Shown here one piece after another: positions 37,701-49,700 of a DNA stretch of 64,000 nucleotides; within the stretch, counting starts at the first letter, position 1, and each line of letters opens with the position of its first letter. Position numbers and translations under genes: made by a program. The stretch comes from Nageia nagi (Eukaryota > Pinophyta). The DNA is taken from assembly GCA_050084985.1 (NCBI GenBank), contig JBITNC010000001.1:165044001-165108000 (forward strand). The letters run 5' to 3'. The notes under the pieces were generated by a model. That model worked only from the letters and a program-made list of their open reading frames with translations, was not told the origin of the DNA and did no database searches.

Positions 37701-40700
37701 GTGTCCCAAGCACATAGGCGCATGATTTAAGGGGTTTGACATCATCAGACCAAGGTTTTTGGCACCTAGACCTAAGAGCTCTCAAAATCATGAAATTTTA
37801 AACTTGCAAAATTCGAAAATCTAGGACATGGGTGTTGTGGTAAATGGAAAATTGAACAAGTTTGCTCTTGGAGGATTCAAAAATTGACTAAGATTATGAT
37901 CCTCAAGCTTAGGCACAAGTTTAAGGTGCTTTGAGGTCATCAAAGCAAGAATTTTGGTGCCTAGATTGAAGAATTGATCATTTTCACAAAATTTTGGATT
38001 TTTTTTTTGAATGCATAGGATGGGAAGTGCAAACATGCATAACTTTGCCTTTTACACTAACCCAAAAAGACCAAATTTACATCCCCAAGAGCTAGGCGCA
38101 GGATTGCACCCCTTTGATGTCATCAAAGCTATATTTTTTGCGCCTAGTATGCATGCATTCCAAATTGATGAAATTTTGACATGATCAAACGGAAAGACAA
38201 AAACATGGGTTTGATAGAGAATAAAAAGTCATGCAAGATTAGGTTTGGAAGTTCTAAAATTGAACAAATTTGAGGCTTTCCTAGCCTAGGTGCAGGTTCC
38301 TCCCCTTTGGTGACATAAAAGTCCCATTTTTGGCATTTAAGGGAGGCATAAGATCATTAATTTTCTTGAAACTAGGGAAGGATTGCCCTCTAAATTTCAC
38401 ACCTTTGGGCTAAAGCATTTTAAAAATTGAACAAGTTTGATGTTCCCTAGAGGTAGGCGTAGGATTACACCCCTTTGGTCACATCAAACACTAATTTCTA
38501 GTGACTGGGGTGAGCATGGGTCCATTTTTTTTGAAAAAAAATCAAATTTTGCTCCAAAACATGGGAGGATTGCACTCCAAATTTCACATCAAATGGCTAA
38601 AGGAGTTCCAAAAATGACAAATGCTTGCACACCTAGAGGCCAGGTGTTGGAGTCCATGCCTTTGAAACCATCAAACCTCAAAGTTGGCACCTAGGGAAGG
38701 AACAGCTTGGTTTTGGTCAAAATTTCAAATCTCTTGCAAATTCACAAGGCTCTACCCATTTGGAATTTGCATCACTTGGTCCAAGAAGCAAGCAAAAATT
38801 ATAAAAAATTAACAAACTTGAGCATTTGAACATCAAACATTAGTTTTTTTGACAAAACTTGTGCACTACACTTGGTCACTAAAGCTAAGTTTTCTTCAAA
38901 GTGTTCAAAAAGCAAAATTTTGCTCCCAAACTCCAAAATTGCTCAAATCAATCCCAATTAGCTTCAATATCCATCACCAATCCATCCATGGCCATACAAG
39001 ATCTATCTGGGCACTTTTTAAAGTTGTTATAATTTTGTCCCTCCCATCATTTCTCACATTTTAGACCAAAAATCCAACTTGGAACAACCTTTGGCTTGGT
39101 ACAAAACTTGGACTTGGGAGAAAGTCGGCTAAAAATTTGGCAATAAAAATGAAATCAAAATATTGATGTTTTTGAACAATTCAGTAGGACTCAAAACTCA
39201 CCTCAAAAATTGGCAAAACTTGCGAGTCAAATACATTGTCAAAAACTTGGTTAACCTAAAAAAACTTGTGAGTTGAATATTACTACTTGCTTTCATTGGC
39301 TAGGCAAGATTACTACTTGGTAGTCATCAAATACATAGAGTTTGGCTACTATGGTCTATATAGGTCCTGGCAGATCAATTTGATTTTTAGAAAAACAGGG
39401 CTATTGGAGTACACCGAGTTATGTTAAAGAATGGGACTTACATGAAACTTCATTTTAAGGTTAAACAAAAATAAATGGTTATGTGAGAAAAGTAAGTTAT
39501 CTTGCATAACTCATGGTATGTCTATTAACTAGACAAGGTCTTGAAAATGAATGTGTGCATCTTCTGAACATTGTAAATTGAAAACTTCTTTTCAAGTTGA
39601 TTGTAAGAGCCTGGATTTTTTCATATGTCTAGACTCTATATTCAAGCCAATCTTATGTGTGATGTGGTCATGCATGTGCATCTATCCTTACCGTGCACTA
39701 TGAAGTATAAACATTTGTGGCACAAGGGATCCACATGAATAATTGTTTTAACTATCCATCAAACGAAGTATTTGGTTTGTTGGATGGTGTACCTTTTGAA
39801 AACATTGGAGGCCGATAGTTTCTCATTTATGCCTAACATTTGCTAAATATGTTTACATGTAGTTCAGCGTATGATTTCTATAGAATTGAATGTTCAAGGT
39901 AATATTATTCTTGTGATTGTTTACTCTGAAGCTTCTTGAGTGATGATATATGAGGGGACGGGTTAAATAGGTTTGTTAAGCTGCTGTTAACTATTGTGAT
40001 GGAAATAACTTAATAAGTATCCCTCTTTAATTCATACTACAAGTATAGCAAGTATTTCACACAGGTAGGATTAAAATGCACATCAACATGGAAGTCCTAG
40101 TTTTAATTTGGTGTTTTTCTAATGCAATGTTTCTTCCTTAAATTATTCTAGGTGCTTTTGGTGATGCTTTATTAATTATTTCTGTTGAAATTCACAGTTT
40201 TAAAAAAGAAAATAGGAAATTGCCTTTGATATCTATTGATGTAATTATTTTTAATTTTCAGGGTATAACTTTGATCATAACAGTTCTCCAAATTGTGCGA
40301 CTTCCAAATGTTAAGGTATATTGATTTAGAATCTGCTGGTTGTTTCTAGAAGGAAACATAATTATGTTAAATCTTTACTGGAGTTCTTGAATAAATTGGA
40401 ATGGAAATTATAAATTGTGTTTTAAATGGTTTCTAGGAGATTAACATGGTTTATGACTTAAGTATTCAGTTATAGTTGATGCTGTTTTCAGCTTTCATAA
40501 TTGACATTACAATGCACTGTGTTAAGTGGCATGTTGAATATCAGAATGAAACTTGTATGTATAAAGTCCAAATGCTCACTTTGGGTTTGGAAGGAAAGAA
40601 AGTATATTAACGTCCACGGGAGACTAACAATGGTCTATGGGCGATTGTAGTGGGCCACTACATAGTATGCATGTCTTGTAGTGGGAATCGAACATGCGAC

Positions 40701-43700
40701 ACAAGGCGTAGCAAGGTCAACATATGACCAACTCAACCAACAACCGAGACATAATATTTGTGTTGACCAATTCTTCCATGTTTTGAAACTAAAGCAAGGT
40801 GTATTTTGTAAGACTATGGAACATGCATGTGTTGTTCTATGTTATGTTCTGAGTAGGAAACTTGAGAAAGTTTGAAACATGTATGTTTGATTATTTCCTG
40901 AATGACATGGCAAGGTCTTCTTGAATTGGTATTCATGTGGATTCTTAGTTTTGTTATAAGTTGTATCTAAAGAACTAATCGTAAAAGGAACTTATGTCTT
41001 GCAGCATTTTTGGAGGTGCAATCACTGAACTGCAATTGAAATGTATCTCCTTAGTCCATATTAGACTTCAAAATTTACTCTTGCCATGATAGATGATCAT
41101 TCCTTTGAAAAAATGGCTTCTAAGGGCCAGCTGCTTCTAATAAAATGCATGTTTTCCTGTGGCTATCTTTATGCATGTAATAAGAAATAGCAGGTCATGA
41201 AGTCTTATTAATCCTGGATCTTCAATAAAGGTTTGTAAGGGGGGAATCTAACTCCAGCGGAATGATGTTGTTTTTACTGACAATTAAATACTGTCATTTG
41301 TCTACAGCTAAAGTTGTGTAGTGGCAAAATTTTGCTACAATATGGGCTAAAACTGTAAGGAGATGAGGAAAGGTCAAGAAACATGCAAAATCGTGGATCC
41401 ATTGAGATTTAGATTAATGTTTTAGTTATTTCGTTTTTCAATCAAATTAGCAAAATTAATAAAGTCATGTCTGATAATTTTTTAACATGTAATTTTTTGT
41501 TGTATTTTCTTTGATGGTTACTTGAAAGAAGCTTTTGTTGTTTCTAATAGAAGAATCCAAATATCTGTGAAGTTTGAATGTTGTTCTAGAGCTTATAAAT
41601 TATTTCTCCATCATTTTTACTTTCAGGTTGCCACGGTTCTTCTAAGTTGTGCTTTTCTGTATGACATCTTTTGGGTGTTTATCTCACCTAAGCTATTCCA
41701 TGAAAGTGTGATGATTGTGGTAAGTATTCATCATTGATTCTTTGTGTTCTATGCATGCAAAAATATTTTTTCCATTGTTATTGACAATATTACCATAAAA
41801 GGTTCCGTAAGTATAAATAAGTCTCTGCGGATCAAGCCTTCACAGTAATTGGATTTTTCCATTCTATCATAGGTTGCTCGTGGTGATAGAAGTGGGGAGG
41901 ATGGTATTCCCATGCTACTTAAAATTCCACGGTTATACGATCCATGGGGTGGCTACAGTATTATTGGCTTTGGGGACATACTTTTACCAGGATTGCTGAT
42001 AGCCTTTTCTTTAAGGTACAACTTTTTTGCCTTAATGAAGCTGTTTATACCATTTTTAGTTCTTCTCTATTTCATAAGATGCACATATATTCTAAACACT
42101 ATGCATAAGAATTGTTAGGAGAAGCCAAAACCCACTAGTAATGTCCCCAGTGAATACAAACCTTCAACTGTGTGATAATATGGCTTTTATCTGAAAGGTG
42201 CTGCTAATTGGAAAGTTTATAATTTCTTTCTTGTGAGCTTTTTCTCTTGGTTATTCTTGAACTTGGTCATGTAGACCTTTCATTCATAGAAGAGTTTATG
42301 TTGAGATTTTTCTTACATCTCCTTTCATAAGTGATTTCGATTGTGATCATGAATTGCTTAACTGTTTGCTTCATGAATGATGAACTGCTTTTCCTGTATT
42401 TTTTTCTAATTGCTAAGATAAAGTTCTGTCTGATTGCATAACAAGTGTGCATGGAGTTTCTCAAGAGATATTTATGAGCAAAGATATTAAATTCTAAGGA
42501 TGAATAGATAGTGCATGTCTAATTTTTAATTTTTGGCATATAAGCATCCATTATGATAAATGTTTTCCCCAAAGAATGTATTATTTCAAGTTTCAACTTA
42601 AGTATCTTTAGTGAATTCTTAAGATGTAGGTTACTTGAGGATGGAATGTTACGAATTGTCTCATCTATAATAGTAGTCCAAAACTCAACTAGTTTGCAAT
42701 TGCAAGTGCATCTAGTCAATGTTTAAAAGAATAGGTATCAAGTATACATTTTGGGGGTCAAATTTTAAAAATAGTCAAAAGTACGGGAAAAATAGAGAAA
42801 AAACATCAAAAATACTATAGAAAACAAGAACTCTTAAAATTTGTGAAAAACAAGTTGAAAAAAATGTGTTTAAACATCAAGCATGCATATATACGAAATT
42901 TTTTTAAACACATCATCTAGTATGATGTGTTGTGTGTACATGTGCATTTTCTATGGAAACTGCTTGTGTAAAGTGCGAACACCTTAAAACATACATGACA
43001 AGATTGAGAGGTGTTGGTACATTTTTCTTTCCTACCCTAGCATATAGATATATGGGATGGGATCAAAGAACACACAACACCTTAGATGAGGAGGTGTTAC
43101 TCTCCCCCACTTGAAAGGACCGGTACTCCAAGGTCCTCTTATCTTTTGAAAACCTACACGTTTTAGGATTGTGAATTGCTTAGCTTTGGTGCGAGAAAGG
43201 CTTGGAATAGGTCTTATCAAATGGTAGAGGCAATGACTGTCACCTAAAACAAATTTGTTTCTAAAAGGACTCAGAGTTACCTTTGCACTTTGTACAGAGG
43301 TGTGCCTTGTAGGTTAAAAAAAGTGTAAAACAAAGAAAGGGAAAAATAAAGAAAGTGAAAAGGAAACAAAGTAAAAGGAATGATATGGCTCTTGTGTTAA
43401 ACTCTATCTATACTCTTGTTGGTATGTTTTTCTTTCCTAGTACAAAACATGCACAAGACTTGGAGGAAACTACATTACTTGTTTTTGCCTAAAAGGACTG
43501 GTTACCCCAAGCACTCACATGGGATATGGTCTTTAAGGCTTAGTAGTCAGAGATGCATGTTGTTAACCGTATACGAGGGAAATACTTCAGAGTTCCTCTC
43601 CACAATAAGGAAAGATTAAAAATATGAACGAAAGCGAAGAAAGATCACAAATGCAGGGACAAACATAGGGATAAATGCAAAGGAATACAAGGAAAAGAAA

Positions 43701-46700
43701 TGACTTATGAAGGTACCATCAATGATGCAGTGTCTTGATAGGTCATCTTTAGATTCATTAAGGTCAATGTACTGACTATCAAGCTGTGCAACAAATAGCA
43801 AATATGCTCAAATCACTACCAGACGAGAGCAAGAAGCTGTTGGGTCTTGGTGGAAGACTCGATGGAAAGGGTATAAGTGAGGTGAGGGTGTGAGTGCAAG
43901 AACCTGACCAAATGATACAAAGACAAGTTGTAAGCCTCAGAATACATCCACTTATGTGCAAATCATGCAAAGAATGAAGTAAAACCACTCAATTGAATAT
44001 TCAATATGCAACTCAAGGAGATAATCATTCAGATATGCATAATCCCACAAATGATATTCTTACAATATTGACTTTATAATCTCATTCCTCAAAAGAAACA
44101 TATTCATAATGATATTCAACAATAAACATACATAGAACCTCTTATGCAGCGAACCTCTATGAAATGGAATGTAAATACTAAAGGATGCAACAGCTCGAAA
44201 ATTCTTACACACATAAAAGCTTATAGCCAGCATCTCAAAAAATGTAAAAGCCTCAATATGCAAAATTTCCATTAAGTGTAGAGTCTCACATATGCAACGA
44301 TGCATAAAATCATGCAATAATTCAAGTGCAAAATTGCAAATATCCTCCAATGCAAATACCCCAAATGCCAAAATCCTCTTCTAAATGGCCCAAATGGGGT
44401 ATAAATAGGCCATTAGAAGTGTCACCCTAAAGGCATCGAATTTGATATGGTGTGCACACACGCAATGCACATACCGATACAAAATCAGCTTGTTCACACA
44501 AAACTATGCAAGTGGCACCTAAAAGCTGACAAAATATAAATGCCACCGTCAAAATGCATCTAATCTACCTCTAATCTATGCAACAGTGAATCAGATATGC
44601 AATAAAAGGTCTGAAAAGTTTGACATCTAAACCGGCGGGAGCAAAAGCTCATCCTTGCATCGGTCAGACCATGAATGAGTTTGACAGATTTGATCTGGCA
44701 GGAGATCTGGCAGGAGCAAAACCTCATCCCTACACTAGTCAAATCAAATGAAATAAAGTCTGACATAATAACCACCATCAACTATGCATTTGATAAAAGA
44801 AAAGATACTGCAGACATGATCTACGGGTGGATCAGACCTAGGCCAGATCTGATCCGATACTGGTGGAGTTCCATTCCTCATTGGTGAGACCGTACGACTC
44901 AATGGTCTCCTCCAAAAATGCCACAATCTTCCGTACACCCTTAGAAATCATGCCAACAGTGCTACCATTTTGTTGGAAATAATCTTCTATTTTCTTCGAT
45001 GTAGCCTGCATCTGGTGTCTCTAGATGACCTTCCACCTCTCATGGACGATGGGATGCCTCACCTTCAACAAGCTGAGATCATCAACATCAAGATGTTCCT
45101 GTATCAGGTTCTGAGCCTCAGCCAATACTGCCTCCTTTCTCACATTGTTGTCTTCCCCTTGGAACTTGAGTTGATAGACATATTCACTCATTTGTTCCTC
45201 GACCTCCTTTCTTGAGGGGATTCTTATTTTCAAAGTTGCATTGCACTTTTCAAGTGCATGGTTCAACCAATCGTGATGATAGGTGAACTCGTGGCAATAG
45301 ACCAACTTTTTAGGATTATTAGCATAAATATGCTACAGATGGGAGACGTTGGGAAGATGGCTATTCAACGTGCTAAGGTGTGTTGAGATTTTCGCGTTTA
45401 GGTCCTTGATTTCAACACCTTTAGCAAGGAGCTTGTAGATTTGAGAAGACAATCTCTAGATGGCCTCCATCACTTCCTTCTTCAATAGGTTTGTGAAATG
45501 CAATGTCATAGAAATGTGCAATTACAGCCTTAGGATCGTAGTTTTGCACAGCCACCTCCTTGGAAAAGGCATTCTCCTTTAAGAACAAAAGCTACCTAGC
45601 AAACTCCATGAGGATCAGTTTGTCACTAGCGTATCTTAGCAGGAGTAGGGGTCGCTCCTCTGATCCATAGACTCTGATGTGTGCATAGTCAGTGTTTTGC
45701 AAAAAGAAATCCACATGTACATTGATAGCTTGGATAGCCGCATTAGAAATCCTCTTTACTACGGACTCCCCTTTGATATCTTTGTAGATATCATACTCCC
45801 AATGATCAATTCTCTCACAAAAATATTGGAACTTGTTCTAGTACGACTACTTTGGATAAGCTTGCCACACAGGGATGCTCTTTTACCCTAGATATCTTTT
45901 GTCAGCCAATTTCCTAGATCTGATTTTGCCATGCAGCAACAAATATACAAGATAAGAGTTCATATAGAATCTCTTCGAGGAGCCAAAATAGGCTAACTGG
46001 TGGCGTAGGGCATCACTGATTACCCCAACCCATCGGATAGCTTTCCTCGAACCGATGATTGCAATGAAGCTCGTGAACTCCCTCCTATACTTGGTGTCCT
46101 TCTCTTGACCAGTAACCCTTGTCAAGAGAGTGATCAGTTTGGCCACAACAGGCAAGAACTCCTCTCTACATGTGTTGATCAACCTCTGACCTTGAAGATT
46201 CTGGTAATCTTCTAGCAACCAAGGCCAAATATAGTCTCCAGGTCGGGCTGTGGAATCCTAGAATTCTTCAGAATGTGCCAATGTGTAATTGTCGCCATAT
46301 CTTCTCCAGTCGAAGGTTGTTTCAATTCCAGCAGGGGAGAAATCCATGATTATGTTTCCCTTCGTGTCCCGTAGGACTCTTTTGTCATATTCATACTTGC
46401 TAGCTACCTCATGGCACAAGTCAGGAAAAGGTTTTGCAAGAGGCATCATAGTGGCATTGAACAAGCCACATGTGTGGATGAGCTCTTCTAATAAGTCCTC
46501 TTTACTGATGGAGGCTAATGTCTGGATAGGGTCTAAGTTTCCCCAATCTGTATCACCAACAAAGATGTGTCTCCCCTTGAATTTGGCTTCAGGGAGCTTT
46601 GGTCTTTCTTTCCTGAAATTATATCAGGCTTTCTTTTGAAAGCCGGTCATTTGGCTTTTGGTTACATGTCTCTCAAATAGCTGGCATTGAATCTTCCTGG

Positions 46701-49700
46701 CCCCTAATGGAGGTGGTCTGATACTGGAAGCCATGCAAGAATGTTTGAATACCCCAAGAAATCCCTAAAGACAAATCTGGACATTGTGAAAGATGCAGCA
46801 AAGCAGAATTAGACATGCAGATTTGGGCTGTAGGATGTCTAGCACACCAAATGATAGTTGCTTCCCCCTTTTATATGAGATGCATGGAGGGTGAATGCAT
46901 GGCAAGAGTACAAGCTTGCCACTTGTCTTCTTCTCCTCTTCACTCTTGGTGTTTCACACTTGACCAATTTTACCCTGCAATTATGGGCGTATAGTTTTGG
47001 ATGAGTGCTTGAGCACAGCTTGAAAAGCATGCGATTGGGCCTAGGGTCACTTAGTCAAATTTCGGGGCATAATTCTTCACCTCAATTCTGAGCGCATGGA
47101 TCTGATGAGTGCTTGAGCACATCTTGAAAAGCATGCGATTAAATTTAGGGACTACATTGAAATGCTTTAGCCCAAAAAAAAGCTAACAGGATGCACGTCC
47201 CCTAGAACACCTTATTTCTCTCTGGCGCATTGTTTTAGATGAGTGCAAAAGCATGCATTAGGAATGGTGCGATAGGGGAAAGGATGGCAAATCTGAAATG
47301 AAGTGAGTAAAATGACTAAGGGGTGTGGTGATATTTATAACATTCTAAACTGCCATGTTGTTGTGCCCACACAACACACCGCAAAATACAAGATTTTGGG
47401 GACCCTATTTTTGCAAAGGCAATGAGAAACATTGCCTTGAGATTGGCTTTTGGCGACGGATAGTTCATTCGGACGAGTGCAAATGTGATATCAAGGAGCG
47501 ATTCAAGGAGAGTTTGCGACGAAGACCCTGAAGAGTATTAGAGTATCTAGTCACCAGTTTTGGAGCCAAGGACCTAGGATCTGATAGACAACATCAGAGT
47601 ATGGATTTTTGGTCTAGAGTGCAGTAAGTGGAGATGGGGTCATTTTTTTAGAGTTTTAAGCTCACAAGTGCCAAGTGTGACAAAATTGAGTGTTTTTCTC
47701 AAGAACAAAGACTGGGAGCAATGGATGCAGCTAAGATAACAAAAACAAGTGTTTTTGTCAAGTACGAGCCCGAAAAGCTCAAAAATGGCTATTATCATGA
47801 AAATGCACGTTTGGTCGATTTTGAGCCTGAAAGTGGTCAATACAGTAAAGATGTGCGTTTTTGCATCGTTTGAGCCTAGAAAGCTCGAAATGGTAAAAAA
47901 TGCAAAGTTGAGCTCAAAATGGCCGAAAATGCTAGAAATGGGCGAAAATGGATACTTTAAGCATATAAGTGTTGAAAATGGCAAGTTTGAGCTTAGAAAG
48001 GTGGAAATGGTCGTTTTTACATAGTTTGAGCTCGAAAATCATTGAAAATGTAGAGTTTTAATTCGGAGATGCCGAAAGTGGCGTTTTGGTCGAGTTTGAG
48101 CTTAGAAACATCGGAAATGGTCAGAAATGCACAGATTGAGTCTAGGATGGCCCGAAAATGGAAGTTTGAGTATCCATAGCCCCAGGCATGTTTTCCCAAG
48201 GTATTGAAGACCTAAACGAGGGGAAAATGGTGCATGTTTTTCAAAGATAAATGCAAATGGTCTCGGATTTCAAGTCCAAGAGCTTCATTGGAGAGATAAG
48301 ATGAATTCTATCACAATTAAGACTTGAAATTTTCGATTTTGACCAAGTCTAAGGCACTCAAATCCTAGGTGCAGTTTTTCAAGCCTATGGGAAAACCATA
48401 GAAATGATTTTTGGCACCTAGATGGTGGAGGAAAAGTGGAAATGCATTGAAATTCAAATGTGAATACATTGATGGATGGAAGAGGTGATTTCAAGGCACT
48501 TTAGGTCTTCATTTTTTCGAGTTTGAACAAGTTTAGACCCCCAAATTTGTAGGCGCAAGTTTCCAAATGATTCCAAATCCAATGGGATGAATTTTGGTGC
48601 CTAGATTGACAAGATGAAGTGTTTTTTGCTCAAAAAACATGTTTAGATGCTTGGGAACAAGGAAGAGACCATTCTAAGCACATTTAATACTCAAAATTTT
48701 CGATTTTGAGCACTTTTGAGCATCCTAAAGGCTAGGCGCAAGTTTGGGGAGCTACGGAAATCCAATGAAGTGAAAAATTGCGCCTAAAATGAAAAATTTG
48801 TTGAAAAATCAAGTTTGAGGCGTCCATTAAGTGAAGTATTGAACACATTTAGGTCTTGGAAAAATCAATTTTGAGCAAGTTTTGAGGCCCAAAATGCTAG
48901 GCGCAGGTTTGCAAGGCTATGGAAATCCAATGGGATGAATTTTGGTGCCTAGCATGAGGAAAAAGGATAACTTTTGAGCAAAACTCAAGTTTGAAGATTT
49001 GAGAGCAAGGAAAAGGGCATTCCAAGGCACTTTAGGTCTACAAAATTTCATTTTTGAACAAGGGAAATGCCCGAAAAGGTTAGGCGCATGTTTTTATGCC
49101 AATGGAATTCCAATCAAGTGAATTTTGGCACCTAAGTCAAGGAGGTAGATAGATTTTTGATTAAAAACCAAATTTGAAGGCATAAATGGATGAAAGACCC
49201 CATTTCAAGCACATTTAAACTTGCAAATTTTCATTTTTGAGCAAGTTTGGGGGTACAAATATCTAGGCACAGATTTGGGGCTCATTGAAGATCCATAGGA
49301 CTGAATTTTGGCACCTAAGGTGGAAAAATTTGATAAATTTCACTCAAAAATCAAGTTGGACCCCTTCATTGCATAGAAAAGGGCATTTCTAGCACATCTA
49401 ACACTTGAAATTTTTTATTTTGGGCCATGAAAATCCCTCAAAAAGGTAGGCACAAATTTTCATGCCATCGGAAATCCATAGACCTGAAAATTGGCGCCTA
49501 ACATGAAAGAATGTGAAGATTTTACCCAAAAAGCAAGTTTTTTGACATATTTGCAAGGAAAATGCCATTTTGAGAACTTTTAAACTTACAAATTTCCAAT
49601 TTTGAGGAACTTTAAGGTTCCTAGAAGCTAGGCGCAGATTTTCATGCCATTAGAAGACCATACAAGTGAAAACTAGCGCCTAACTTAAGGAGGAACATCA

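Noticed and set aside
40681-40745. tRNA gene on the minus strand
   Set aside because: A and B boxes are present, but no acceptor stem pairs and the sequence continues into a LINE-like tail; it is a SINE.
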